Source: Flammula alnicola
Taxonomy: Eukaryota; Basidiomycota; Agaricomycetes; Agaricales; Strophariaceae
Assembly: GCA_015499995.1 (NCBI GenBank)
Contig: JADNRV010000201.1
Coordinates: 1-64,000 of the forward strand
DNA: 64,000 bases
Direction of reading: 5' to 3'
Shown here piece by piece: positions 21,738-32,651 of the stretch. The stretch's first letter is position 1. Each line of letters opens with the position of its first letter. The notes below the pieces were generated by a model, which was given only the letters and a program-made list of their open reading frames with translations, was not told where the DNA came from and did no database searches. The position numbers were made by a program, and so were the translations under genes.

Positions 21738-23697
21738 AGGGGCGTGGTGGCTTAGCGGTTACTGCGTTGCCCTTAAGGGTGGCTGTGCACCATCCGAGAG
21801 GTTGCGGGTTCGATTCCTGCACATAGCAAGTACCATAAGCTTGTGACCTGGGTTCCATTCCGCGGAATGCTAATGTAATTCGTCTGCCGTTGGGCGCGTT
21901 GTCAGTGTCGAGTGGTCTAAGGGCCTGGGCAGACCACTGCGGTCACCTTTGGGCGACATGGGGGCATACTTTGGAGCTGGCATAAATCGTCCGCCATGTT
22001 GTGGGGCGTAGCAGGTGCACCGTGGGACGGTCTCCTCGCTGTAGTGAGCAATGGCCTAAGGGCCGCCGCAGGGGTTGGGCAAGATGAGCGCTGTGTAGGC
22101 CTACGTCGACAGTGCAGAGTGTCTGGGGTCCAAGTGATTCCACGAAATGCTGATGTAAATCGACCCTGGCACATTTGGGATCGTCGCTCGGCCTTATAGG
22201 TCGGTAAGTCGGCCAGGCTCGTGCAAAGCCGTATTGGGCACCTCGGATAGCAGCCCGTAAAGGGTCCGAAAGGATAGGGCACAGTAGGAACTGGGAATTG
22301 GGCTGATAACAATCCGACCATGGGTAGACCACCGGCATTGTGATCTGGGTTTCGGTCGCACACCCACCGACGGAGTTCGTACTGCTGGCATGTGGGAGGC
22401 CTGTGGGCTGTGCTGGTGGGGCGCCGTTCGGCAAGGACAGGGCACCCGGCACGTCGCAATAGAGTAGTGAGCGGTGTCGTTAGTCGCGAGTCTACATGGC
22501 TTATCTCCCGGTTGCCATGTGGGAGGCTATGTGGGCTGTGGCATGTGAAGCACAACTGGGTTTGGATCGCGGCAAGACAGTGACTCTGGACAGGATTGGG
22601 GATCCGCGCCGAAAGGCATAAGCGAACCACCTGCCGGGGGACGGGAATGTACGGCTGGGAGTAGCGCCCTAGTGTCGGCTGGACCGTAGCGGTACTCGGA
22701 TAGTCCCCTTGTACTGGCTCGACAGATCTATATCCACTGTCGCTCGATTGGGCATAATAAGTTCCATATCGGGTTAAGTTGAAGCGGCGGTGTTGTCAGT
22801 ATGCCTTAGGGGCTGGCAATAGGGCTCCTCGCAAGAGGGGCCCTAAATCGCGTAGTCCCATTCGCGGGGGACCTTGGCTTGAAGCTGGCAGTCAGAGTGT
22901 TTCGCTCTTTGCCCGCATGTGCCGTTTAATTACGAATCATGCGCTGATCAGCTCGTATTATGAGCGGTTCAAAATCGATGACCCTAGGGCCCTCGGTTGT
23001 GAGTGTGGGGTTTATCCTCAGACTCGCGATCATATATTCAAGTGCAAGAAACAGCCTTGGACTCGTCGGAAGCCGAAACTTGTTTCGGAGCTGGCGACAT
23101 ATCTGTTGGAGCACCCTACGGTGTTCTCCTTCTCCCGGCACCCAGCTGGAGTCGGATGAGGGACTCTGGGAGGGGGGCAATCCTGATCGCGGAGTGGGCC
23201 GCGGTCAAATCTACTCGACTACCCGTGATGTGTTTCCGTTCGGCGGCGGCGAAGTTCCGCAAGTGTCTAGGGCCCTGGTCGTCCCAGGGCCGGTGGCGTT
23301 GACTCTATGAGCCGGCGTCATGCGTCGCTGATGGAGGACCCAGTTCGGTGGACGGCGGTGGGGACTTTGGTTCCTTAGCTATTACAACGTAAATTTTACC
23401 GTTGAACCGGGGAGTCTGGCAGGCCCTCTTCGCTTTCGGGTGACACCTCCTCCCATCCCAATACTCCTATCTGCCGTGCGTGCGGTAGCGTTAACAACGC
23501 TGCAACGACAGACAATCTGTAGTTGCGAGACTACCTATCTTGGTTTCAGGCGGCTGCGCCGTCTCGCCCGCGCCGCGCTCACGCGCGTCGCATGCTCGCC
23601 GTCGAGCTCAACTTCTTTCTTTTGCATGCGTAGTATTTCGTCTTCGTTTGTATTAGTTAGAGACCAGACTGCTTTCGTGCACCGGAATATAAACTGT

Positions 23698-23728
<31 letters not shown>
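21738..23728 (+). mobile_element. tRNA-headed, LINE-tailed SINE-like element (copy E)
   Basis: Head at 21738 with A box 21748-21758 and B box 21807-21817. Body of about 1.1 kb, GC hairpin near 22820-22846, LINE ORF2 C-terminal tail 22857-23159, 3' UTR, and poly(A) ending at 23728. Perfect 13-bp duplications ATGATCTCGAATC at 21725-21737 and 23729-23741. The LINE tail belongs to a different subfamily (QPWTRRKPKLVSELATYLLE) than the LINE it is inserted in, shared with copy G. Confidence 0.85.
22857..23159 (+). pseudogene. LINE ORF2 C-terminal fragment inside copy E
   Basis: Open frame for the last 100 residues of a Tad-like ORF2: RGGPWLEAGSQSVSLFARMC, the Cys/His motif CECGVYPQTRDHIFKC, ending SFSRHPAGVG-stop. 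RNase H is absent. The frame continues open backwards into the element body but no ATG precedes it, so I do not treat it as an expressed protein. Confidence 0.75.
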
Positions 23729-23731
<3 letters not shown>

Positions 23732-26572
23732 ATCTCGAATCGCATTCAGTTCGATGGTGTCGGAATGGATATATTTCATCCTAACCAGGTGGGTGGCGTC
23801 CGAGGGCGCTCCACTGAGGATGCAGGCCTGTTCTTAACGCACATGGTGCGGGCGGGATGGGCAAAGAGGTTAAAGACTAGTGTGGTCGCTTTTGATCTCG
23901 CTCAGTTCTTCCCTTCCCTTAATCATGAAGTGCTTGTGATTATCCTTCGGAAGCTTGGCTTTCCACCCTTGGTGGTCAAGTTTTTCAGTTCCTACCTGGT
24001 CGAGAGGAAGACACACTATGCGTGGAATTCCTTCTTGTCAGATCCTCTCCAGGCAGATGTGGGTGTGGGTCAGGGCTCTGCCTTGTCTCCAGTCTTGTCG
24101 GCTATTTATTTGGCGCCCATTATGCGTCTTTTCTACAAGAAATGCCTTGAGATACGTCTCGAGGTTGACCTCCTGTCCTATGTTGATGATGGTACCCTCA
24201 TTTCGCAGGGGCCAGATCTTGACTCCAATATTGTAAACCTTCAAAAAGCTTACAAGATTGTATTTGAACTGTTTACCAAGTTCGCTCTTGCGCTTGAGCA
24301 CGCCAAGTCGGAGGTTTTTCACTTCGACCGGTCGCGCGACAGGTATAATCCGAGCATTGATTTGGGTGAGGCGCCCTACACTGGTGCTACCCCACTCCAA
24401 CCTAAGCCGTTTTGGCGGTACTTGGGGTTTTATTTCGACCGCAAGCTCTCGTTCAATGAGCATGTGAGATATTATTCGACCAAGGGATTTACATCGGTTG
24501 TATCGATGAAAATGCTCGGGTCATCCACCAGGGGTCTGATGCCCATCCAGAAGCGTCTCCTCTACCGTACATGTGTGATCCCCATAATTACTTATGGGTA
24601 TCGCATGTGGTACTTCCGTAAGGCGCGCTGCAAGGGACTTATGGCACAACTCACTAATGTTCAGCGTAAGGCTGGGCTTTGGATCACTGGGTGCTTTCGC
24701 ACCTCACCCTCAGGTGGAGTGGAGGCTCTTGCGGGCCTCCTCCCCATCCCCATACTTCTGGATAGGCTGAATTCCAGGGCCATTGCCCGGATTTCCATTC
24801 TGTCTGATACTCACCCAGTCCGCTCTTTTATGGCGGGCCCTCTTCTAAAGAAGGCTGTCCCTCATCGGAGGGCTGTCGAGCATATCCCTGTCAATCATCG
24901 TCATAAAGTGACCGGCGGACTCATGGGGAATGCTTTGTTCCACCCATCTGGCTTGGAGACTTTGGAGCCTTTTGCTCCAGATGCCAGGCCTGGTCATCGT
25001 CTTATGGATCGGCATGCGAGCCGATTCAAGTTCCTTAATTACCCAACTCGTTCCGGGGCTGCAGACCCCGAGGCGGCTTGGAAAATCATACTGGACAAAC
25101 TCGTTGACAAGTGCGACGATGAACCAGGTACCATCTATGCTGGAGTTGACGGCTCGGTCCCCCCAGGGCCCTGGCAGGCGGCTACTGGTGTTGTACTTAA
25201 GCGGCAGGGGGCACTGGTTCTATCCAGGTGCCATTCTGCTGGGTGCGCTATCAGCACAGATGCTGAGCTCGCTGCCATTGCGATTGCCATCTCCGCCGCT
25301 GTTGCGTTCAGAGATGTCACCCGCATCATCATATTCACTGATGCAATGCACGCTGCGCGTCTGTCAGTGGACCCTTCCCCGCATTCGAATCAGGCTTCAT
25401 CCCTGACCGTCTGTCGGACACTTGAACGATGGTTCCGCGGTGGCGGCAACCGTAAAGTCGTCTTTGCAGAGTCTCCCTCTGATATGGAGTGGGGCATCCA
25501 CCAAGAGGCTCATGACCTTGTACTGGGATTTCCGGGGTGCACGTCACCCCGGATACTCCTCTTTCAGTCGCCTGGCTTAAAGCCAAGGCTGACCAAACCG
25601 CAAGGGCTGTCTGGAAGACATCAGTCGACGAGCAGCCCTTCTTACTAGGTTCCAATTTCTTGGAACTCGAGGATCTAAAGGGTAATCCTCTCCATCCGAC
25701 CCCCATTCGCGGTGGGCCGTGGCTTGAATCTGGCTGTCGCAACTCTCAGTTGTTCGCCCGCATGTGCCGTGTGATAACGAATTATGCTCCGATCGGCTTG
25801 TATTACGAGCGGTTCAGAATCGATGACCCGTTGGCCCTCGGGTGTACGTGTGGGGTTTATCCTCAAACGCGCACTCATCTTTTCGGGTGCCCCAAGTTCC
25901 CGATGCTGCCTCACAGGGTGCCGCACCTAGTGTGGGGTCTTGTGAAATTCCTGGAAGACAATGTTAATGCATTTGCTTTCAACCGGCCTCCTGCCGGAGT
26001 CGGATGAGGGACTTCAGGCGGGGGGCGATCCTGGGTTTGAGCGGGGCCGCGGTCAAAGTGTCTTGCTGCCCGCAGCAAGTTTCTGTTATTCAGCGGCGAA
26101 GCTCCGCAAGTGCCTAGGGCCCTGGTCGTTCCAGGGCCGGTGGCGTCAACTCCCTGAGCCGGCGTCATGCGCCGTTTGCAGAGGACCAGACCTGGTCGAC
26201 GGCGGTGGGGCTTCGGCCCTGCTTAGCTATGACCACGTAGATTTTACCAGTGAATCGGGGAGGGCCTGGCAGGCTCTTCTCGGATCTGGGTGACCCTCCT
26301 GTCTCCCCAATACTCCTTATTTGCCGTTCATGCGGTAGCGTTAACAACGCCGCAACGACAGCCCACCTGGGCTGCAAGGTCCGTTATTTGGGTTTCAGGC
26401 TGTTGTGCAGTCTCACCCGCGTCGCGCTCGTGTGCGCCACATGCTCCCCTGCGAGCACCTGTCTTTCTTTTGTAGTTGTAGTGCAGCATACGATTGTATT
26501 AGTTAGACAGCCGGACTGCTATCGTGCACTGGATTATAAATTTTTGAATTAAAAAAAAAAATAAATAAATAA

Positions 26573-27608
26573 AGAAGTAAGCGCTCAAGCATGTCCAGAA
26601 TGAATTGGCGCTGATGGAGTGACACAAGATGCTTCTGGCGATCTCTAGTGACTGCAACACCAAGTAGGAACTCAGTAGGTCCAAGATCGCGACATTTGAA
26701 GTGCTGAGCAAGTTGTTTGACCGCATTGTCAACAGCTGCAGTGGACTTGGATGCAAAGGTAATGTCATCAATGTAAATGGGCACAAAGATCTTGACCTGT
26801 CCATTAGAGTAGATATAGACAGAGTGGTCAGATTCAACGCATTTGAAGCCCATCTCAGTGAGAGCAGCATGCAACTTGATATTCCATTGACGCGCAGACT
26901 GCTTGAGACCATAGAGGGATTTTCGGAGTCTGCAAACCATATTAGGTCCACCTTGGTGGAAACCTTCAGGTTGCATCATGTATATCCACTCATCAAGGTC
27001 ACCATTGGTAAAAGCAGCTGAAATGTTTACAGAGCGCAGTTCAAGGTTCTCAAGTGCAGCCAATGCAAAGATCATGCGCAGAGTTGCAGGACGGAATGTC
27101 GGAGCAAAGACCTCGTGATAGTCGACTCCAGGGCGTTGACTATAGCCCTTGGCGACCAGACGAGCCTTGAAGCACTCAATAGAACCGTCCGCATTGTGTT
27201 TGACTTTAAACACCCAACCAGAGCCAATGGCCTTTTCTCCAGGTGGAAGATCAACTAACTCCCAAGTGCCATTCTGGAGCAAAGTATTGTACTCTGCATT
27301 TGCAGCATCACGCCACTTGTCCGCATCGTCGCCCTTCATTGCCTGCCTGTAGTTGCGAGGATCTGAAGTCGATGCAGCACCAGCAAATTGCACATACTCA
27401 AGACCATCATCATTAGCTGCATCATCGTCTTCCTCAATTGGAGGTGGCGGAGCTGGTGTGACTTTCCACCATTCACCAGGTTGCTTAGAAACACGTGTAG
27501 AGCGTCTAGGCTGTGGTGGTGGCGTTGGAGTGCGAGGTGCAGGTGCAGGAGGCTGTTCTGGCATAAGCGGTGCAACCGGCGGCTCAGGAGGAGCATCAGG
27601 TGCGTTAG
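26573..27608 (-). pseudogene. Ty1/copia integrase linker and reverse transcriptase fragment
   Basis: Uninterrupted frame: proline-rich linker (PDAPPEPPVAPLMPEQPP), then RVT_2 (GSGWVFKVKHNADGS, KARLVAKGYSQRPGVDYHEV, LYGLKQSARQW, YIDDI, LGVAVTRDRQKHL). It ends at FILDMLERLL against the tail of LINE copy B. Motif A reads VNISAAFTNG where copia elements normally have Asp (VDV.AAF.NG), so the first catalytic Asp is Asn (27025-27027). No RNase H follows. At its upstream end (27608) it abuts LINE fragment F. It is a rearranged scrap, not a working element. Confidence 0.88.
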
Positions 27609-27609
27609 G

Positions 27610-29139
27610 ATTGCAAGCCGGTTTACATGGATGGCTAAACCCCGTATCAGCAGGGCTGAAGACCCTGATGCTGCGTGGAAAATCGTACTGGATAAACTCA
27701 TCGAAAAGTGTGACGATGAACCAGGAACCGCATATGCTGGTGTCGACGGCTCGGTTCCCCCGGGGCCCTGGCAGGCCGCCAATGGCATTGTTATCAAACG
27801 GCAGGGTGCACTGGTATTGGCCAGATGTCACTCTTCCAGACGAGCTATTAGCACTGATGCTGAGCTCGATGCCATCTCGGTGGCCATCTCTGCAATGGTA
27901 GCATTCGGAGACGTCACCAGGGTAGTTATCTTCATGGATTCGATGCATGCTGCTCGAATGGCCATTGACCCTTCCCCGCATTCTCATCAGGGCTCATCTC
28001 TGATAGTGTGTCGGACACTCGAACGATGGTTTCAGGGTGGTGGTAACTGCAAAGTCGTTTTTGCAGAGTCTCCTTCCGATATGAAGTGGGACATTCATCA
28101 AGAGGCTCATGACCTCGTCCTGGGGTTTCTGGGTGTACCTGTTACACCGAATACTCCTCTATCTGTAGCTTGGCTCAAAAACAGAGCTGACACTGTAGCG
28201 CGGGACACCTGGTCAACGGAGGTCGACGAGGTTCCCAATTTACTTGGCTCCAACTTCTTGGAGTTAGAGGATCTAAAGGGTAATCCTCTCCGTCCGACCC
28301 CCGTCTGCGGCGGGCCGTGGCTCGAAGTGGGCGGCCGCAACTCTCAGTTGTTTGCCCGCATGTGCCGTGTAATAACGAATCATGCTCCGATCAGCTCGTA
28401 CTACGAGCAGTTCAAAATCGACGATCCGTTGGCTCTTGGGTGCACGTGTGGGGTTTATCCTCAGACGCGTGCTCATTTATTCAAGTGCAAGAAGTTGCAC
28501 ATGCTACCTCACAGGGCCCCGCACCTAGTGTGGGGTCTTGAGAAATTTTTGAGCGACAACCCTAGTGCGTTTGCGTTCAACCGGCCCCAAGCCAGAGTCA
28601 GATGAGGGACTCTGGATGGGGGGTGATCCTGGGTGCGGTTGGGGCCTTGGCCCAAGACCTAGTGCCCGCAGGTGTTTCCACGTTGGACTGTTCCGGACCC
28701 GTAAGGGCGAGGGGCCTGTTCGTCGCAGGCTTCGATTGTCGGCCTTAGTGGGCGGCTTTTGGCACGATATCCCGTGGAGGACCCGCATTGGTGTAACAAG
28801 GACGTCGAGTTTGCCGAATAAGTGGGGAGAGCCGGGCAAGCTCTGACTTCATCTGGGGGATCCCCTTGTCCACCCAATACTTCCTATTTGCTGATCGTGC
28901 GGTAGCGTTAACAACGCCGCAATGTCGGACCTCCTGGGCTGCAAGGTCCGTTATTTGGGTTTCAGGCTGCTGCGCAGTCTCGCCCGCGTCGCGCTCGCGC
29001 GCGCCACACGCTCCCCTGCGAGCACCCGTTTATCTTTTGCTTATGTAGTGCAGCATACATTTGTATTAGGTAGACACCCGGACTGCTATCGTGCACCGGT
29101 TAAATAAATTGTTGATTTAAAAAAAAAAAAAAAAAAAAA
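27610..29139 (+). mobile_element. 5'-truncated Tad-like LINE tail (copy F)
   Basis: Starts inside ORF2 just before RNase H and runs to a 21-base poly(A) ending at 29139. The 3' UTR (28606-29118) is closely similar to that of copy D. No tRNA-like head or target duplication is visible: the left side joins minus-strand copia, the right side joins the Ty3 protease fragment. A conventional 5'-truncated LINE insertion, or a product of the rearrangement that created the copia junctions. Confidence 0.8.
27658..28605 (+). pseudogene. LINE RNase H and C-terminal domain (copy F)
   Basis: Open from EDPDAAWKIVLDKLIEKC through a complete RNase H domain (YAGVDGSVPPGPW, TDAELDAISVAIS, FMDSMHAARM, DIHQEAHDLVLG) and the C-terminal Cys/His motif (CTCGVYPQTRAHLFKC) to stop at 28605. 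The RNase H acidic residues are all present. There is no start codon or RT, so it is a truncated ORF2 remnant. Its LGFLGVPVTPNTPLS block is closest to SINE-like copy C. Confidence 0.8.
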
Positions 29140-29980
29140 TATGTATAATAATTGCAGGATCCCAATTAAGTCTGAGTTTGACTGCCGTGTCCTTTTCCAT
29201 TGAGATGATTTGTGAACCACCATCCAATAATGCTTCCTTGGTGGCCACTCTGTTGATCACAGGATGTACTGCTTTTAAAGGTTGCGATTCCTTTGCCACT
29301 AGCAGTTTCCTGGGTTCTTCACCTGGAGCTAGCTCGTTCAAGTACTGCATGAAGGGATCTTCTATGACAATGGCTCCTTTTGGTAAGCCATCACAATCCA
29401 TTGCGAGTACTCGATACTTCGGTGGAGGTAAATCTTCTGCTAGCATATATTGTGGTAATGGTGCCTCATACTCATAGTCAGTCACCACTTCCTCTTCTTC
29501 TCCCTCTTCTATCATTGTCACCTTATGTGTCTCAATATGGGTTGGTACACGCCTAGCTGAGAATTCTTTTACGAATTTCTTCTGCATCTGGCTGTTTGCC
29601 ACTCCCAAGAGCTGCACTTGAGTGAGTTCAACTTTCAATTGCTTTAGTTGTTCCACTATTTCACCGATGTCAACTTCATCTTCAATAGGCGCCCGGTGTT
29701 TATAGGCCAGACCCTTCTTTTCCACATTAGGAATTAGCTCATCCCTGAGCTTCGGCTTCATTTTGACAACCTTCAACAAGGGCGGTACATCAATGTACGG
29801 CATCATCTTCAGCTTCGGCTGTGCCACAATCTCAGGACTAACCTCCGCGATCTCAAAATCCATCCTTTTCTGCTTTGATTTTGGGGGCACTGTTCTCTGT
29901 CACGGCGCTAGCTCCTCTTCTTCCTCATCACTACTTTCTATTTCCTCTACGTGTTTCTTTTTATTTATGTCCTCTGGTGC
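29140..29980 (-). pseudogene. Ty3/gypsy protease-region fragment
   Basis: Continues the Ty3 gag at 32652-34767 once the intervening element is removed: APE at one end joins DINKKKHVEEIESSDEEE here. One TGA follows (near 29904), then PPKSKQKRMDFEIAEV and a long acidic linker. It closes with a retropepsin-like core, VINRVATKEALLDGGSQIIS, EKDTAVKLRLNWDPAI. The expected D-S/T-G triad reads DGG. The frame is cut at 29140 by LINE copy F. RT and integrase are missing. Confidence 0.75.
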
Positions 29981-30136
29981 CAGTACTTTACCCTCCTCCA
30001 CCTATTCCTGGTGGACTCCACGGACTCTGCATAAAATTGGTGGAGTCTATATGGACTCCAGATGGACTCCATATGGAATCAGAAAAAAACTGTACGACTC
30101 CACTATGAAGAAGTGGAGTCCATATGGACTCCACCT

Positions 30137-30222
30137 GGACTCCACATAGAATCTGGTGGAGTCCACATGGAGTCCACCTGGACTCCACATAGAATCTGGT
30201 GGAGTCCACATGGAGTCCACCT
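30137..30222. repeat. 43-bp tandem repeat, two units
   Basis: Unit starts GGACTCCACATAGAATCTGG; units at 30137-30179 and 30180-30222. Part of the left subterminal TGGACTCC cluster. Confidence 0.8.
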
Positions 30223-30548
30223 GGAGTCCGGTAAAGTGCTAGGTTTTGTCTACGTTGGAAATGATCTAGCTAGTGGTGCAGAAAGAACTCTACACTCAAC
30301 ACAACCAAACCACAAAACCAACAACTTGACTAGACATAGTCTTGTGTGCGAGTCTCGGGGGTAAAGTATAAAAAAGGAGAAGTGCTTCAACTTGTAAACA
30401 AGTCTATGCAGGTTTTGGTATGGGGTGGGTTTTAGTTCCGTAGAACTGGTGTGGTGACTTTCTAACTTCAAACAATGCTGAACTCGGACTCCCTTTAACT
30501 TGACGACTGATACGAACTTTTGACTTTAACTTGACTTTAACAACCTGT

Positions 30549-30686
30549 AACTTTCATGCAGGGACCGCGACGAGTATGCACTACAACTTTCATGCAGGGA
30601 CCGCAATGAGTATGCACTACAACTTTCACGCTACCACGACGGGATCGCGCTACAACTTTTATGTGGTCATGACGGGCGCACGCTAC
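30549..30686. repeat. 36/33-bp tandem repeat, four units
   Basis: Units start AACTTTCATGCAGGGACCGC. Units 1-2 (30549-30584, 30585-30620) differ at one base; units 3-4 (33 bases each) are diverged. Unit lengths are multiples of three and the frame is open, but no gene context supports coding. Confidence 0.75.
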
Positions 30687-31843
30687 ACTTTACAGAAACA
30701 CACGTCAAACTCTAGTTAACTACTCCTCAAACTTGCAGTGATCACAAAGCTGTTTTGAAGTGTCAAACGTTGGTCTTTATTAAATTTGGACTGGTGCGAC
30801 GAGGTTAAACCTTTCCCTTAGGTGTTTTCACTAGTTTTAAAGCGTCAACTGTGGGGTAGATTGCCTACTCTACTATGTGCATTACAAGCATATTTTATAC
30901 CTACTGAACGCCAAGCCTCTACATGTTGCATATGATTCTACACATCTAATAGCACTATTTCTACTGATTCATGGTGTCGTGATTACGGGTCCATTCAGTA
31001 ATGGTTACTGGTGAGTCCCCGTTTTCTGGCGTATGTTTTGGTTTCAAGGATGAACCGCTATATCGCAGAACACCCTCTTTTGGGGTCAATACAGTTGTGT
31101 CTGTATTTAGACACATTATTGCCTGATTGGGATGCATGGCACGTTCAGCGCGGGTTTCTCTTCTCCCGGTGCGGCACGGTTATCGGTTAAGTTAGAGCCA
31201 CCACCTCTATGGTGGCGCTTTCCTGCGTGCTTCACTATGAGCTGGTCTTTGAGCGCTCGGCCTGTTTGGAACTGAACAACTCGGCCGTTCTACGCGTATA
31301 ATGGGCAGATGGGTGTATGGGACAATGTGGACCATCTGGTCACATGTCCTTTGGTCTGCGATCAACACGTCGAACACTGTATCCATATTGGGCTATTCGT
31401 GCCTCAAAGCTTCAGGATTCTCATTCTACGTGGGTTTCTCCAGTCGAAGCCTCTTGTTTGATTCGCAGGGACACATGGAGGTCATGCTTCTTTGGCATCA
31501 ACCTTAGTTCTACGTGTACTTCTGAGCTTACTAGCTAGGCCTGCCGGACCGTAGATAGTTACTTCTGTTGTACTTGGTTATGTGGTTTCCCACGTGTAAC
31601 CCACTTAGTCAGCCAGCACGAGGTATGCTGCCTACCCTTGTTTCCCTAGTGTAATAGCTTGATTGATTGGGAAATCGCAAAATTCCACGGGTGGACCGCG
31701 CCGCGCTCTATCACCGGTGGAATTCACATGGACTCCATATAAACTCCGGATGGACTCCATATGGAGTCCACAAATGATGCAACTTCAACTGGTGGACTTA
31801 GACAAAACTCAGAAAAAAAAAATCACCAAAAAGTTTGCATTGA

Positions 31844-31913
31844 ACAGTAATTGAACCCAGAGCTACCAATTAAGCTGTCAGAACAAACCATTTAACCACT
31901 ACACCAGAGAACC
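31844..31913 (-). repeat. tRNA-like sequence (SINE relic or pseudo-tRNA)
   Basis: On the minus strand an A-box-like TGGTGTAGTGGTTAAATGG (31888-31906) and a B-box-like GGGTTCAATTA (31848-31858) are about 30 bases apart, as in tRNA genes. No intact acceptor stem is evident, so a tRNA-derived relic is more likely than a working tRNA. Confidence 0.5.
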
Positions 31914-32651
31914 TTGTCTATGCAAGCAAAAAAAGCGCCCTATATACCTCCTTTTCTGTAATATATCTATCTATTTTGTGACATTAGTCACAAGATTCAG
32001 GGTCAAGTGAGGTACCATCAGAAATTTAAGGAGATCCTAGATACACATGCACCAGGTTATGTCAGCATGGTATATTGCCTGATTTGGCTGGTCCCAGGTA
32101 CCGTGGGAACTTTTTGCCAAAAAAAGGTAGTTATAGAGCCTGCTTCCAGAACCCTAAATATGCAACAATTATATTAATAGGTGCTTTGGTTGGTGAGAAA
32201 AACACAAAATACTCGACCGAACACGAGTCTTTTGAAATTTGCACCTGCCAAATATGGAATTTCTTGATTATAAATAGGTTCCACTGTGTCACTTTGATGT
32301 CATTTTATGTAATAGTATCTAATTTTCACATTGTTGCTAAAAATAACCAGTGTTTCCACGAAAGGAAATCACGAGACTCCTGTTGGACCACCTGGACTCC
32401 TGTTGGACCACCTGGACTCCTGTTGGACTCCATCTGAACTCCTGATACTTCTGTTCCACTATAAAACCAGCGGACTCCGGAGACTCCATATGGAGTCTCC
32501 GGAGTTTGTCAGGACTCCATCTGGACTCCTGGTGGAGTCCAGCATAAAATTTGGCAGGGCTATCAGCCAAAAAAAAACACACATGGACTACTCCACTCTG
32601 CCGGAGTCCATCCGGAGTCCACCAGGAATAGGTGGGAGAGGGTAAAGACCT

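Larger units (their letters stand above)
8684..26007 (+). pseudogene. Copy B ORF2 (endonuclease-RT-RNase H), interrupted three times
   Basis: Starts at the ATG overlapping the ORF1 stop (TAATG, 8682-8686). APE-type endonuclease runs to about 9400 (MSWNVARDG, FVQEPPW, MMGDFNVHSPDW, SDHIPIYT). A CGA-to-TGA stop lies at 9689-9691. Pieces 8684-10169, 13303-13332, 21629-21737 and 23729-26007 rejoin after removing the Tc1-type transposon, LINE D and SINE-like E. RT motif A (AFDLAQFFPS, Asp at 23894-23896) and motif C (YVDDG) are intact. RNase H (YAGVDGSVPPG, DAELAAI, FTDAMHAA) follows. One base is lost in the run near 25540 (GFPGV region), shifting the frame to the C-terminal Cys/His domain (CTCGVYPQTRTHLFGC), which ends at 26007. 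Confidence 0.85.
4262..26572 (+). mobile_element. Tad-like LINE copy B, full-length but nested with four insertions
   Basis: Begins with the shared 5' UTR at 4262 and ends in an A-rich tail near 26550-26572. Removing the insertions (4524-6777, 10170-13302, 13333-21628, 21738-23728, each with its target duplication) leaves one LINE of the same plan as copy D: 5' UTR, ORF1, ORF2 with endonuclease, RT and RNase H, and 3' UTR. Both ORFs are broken. The 5' flank is plus-strand copia and the 3' flank is minus-strand copia from a different part of pol, with no target duplication. The element edge therefore coincides with a rearrangement. Confidence 0.85.
29981..32651. mobile_element. 2.67-kb non-autonomous inverted-repeat element rich in TGGACTCC
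   Basis: Inserted in Ty3 gag with a perfect 9-bp duplication CTCTGGTGC (29972-29980 and 32652-32660). Removing it restores the gag frame across one copy of GCACCAGAG, which confirms the boundaries. Ends are inverted repeats of about 30 bases with mismatches; both contain CCACCTATTCCTGGTGGACT. Subterminal zones are packed with TGGACTCC and its complement GGAGTCCA. No transposase ORF is present. A tRNA-like sequence and two tandem-repeat arrays lie inside. The 9-bp duplication suggests Mutator-like mobilisation, but I cannot assign a superfamily. Confidence 0.8.

Noticed and set aside
21917..22630. 237-codon ORF on the minus strand of SINE-like copy E, with a 188-codon relative in copy G (46089-46655)
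   Set aside because: The frames used in E and G differ in the middle and break in the other copies; this is a shadow of the GC-rich body, not a conserved protein.
31301..31507. Short ORF in the 2.67-kb inverted-repeat element as a possible transposase
   Set aside because: No DDE or zinc-binding motifs and no open continuation.
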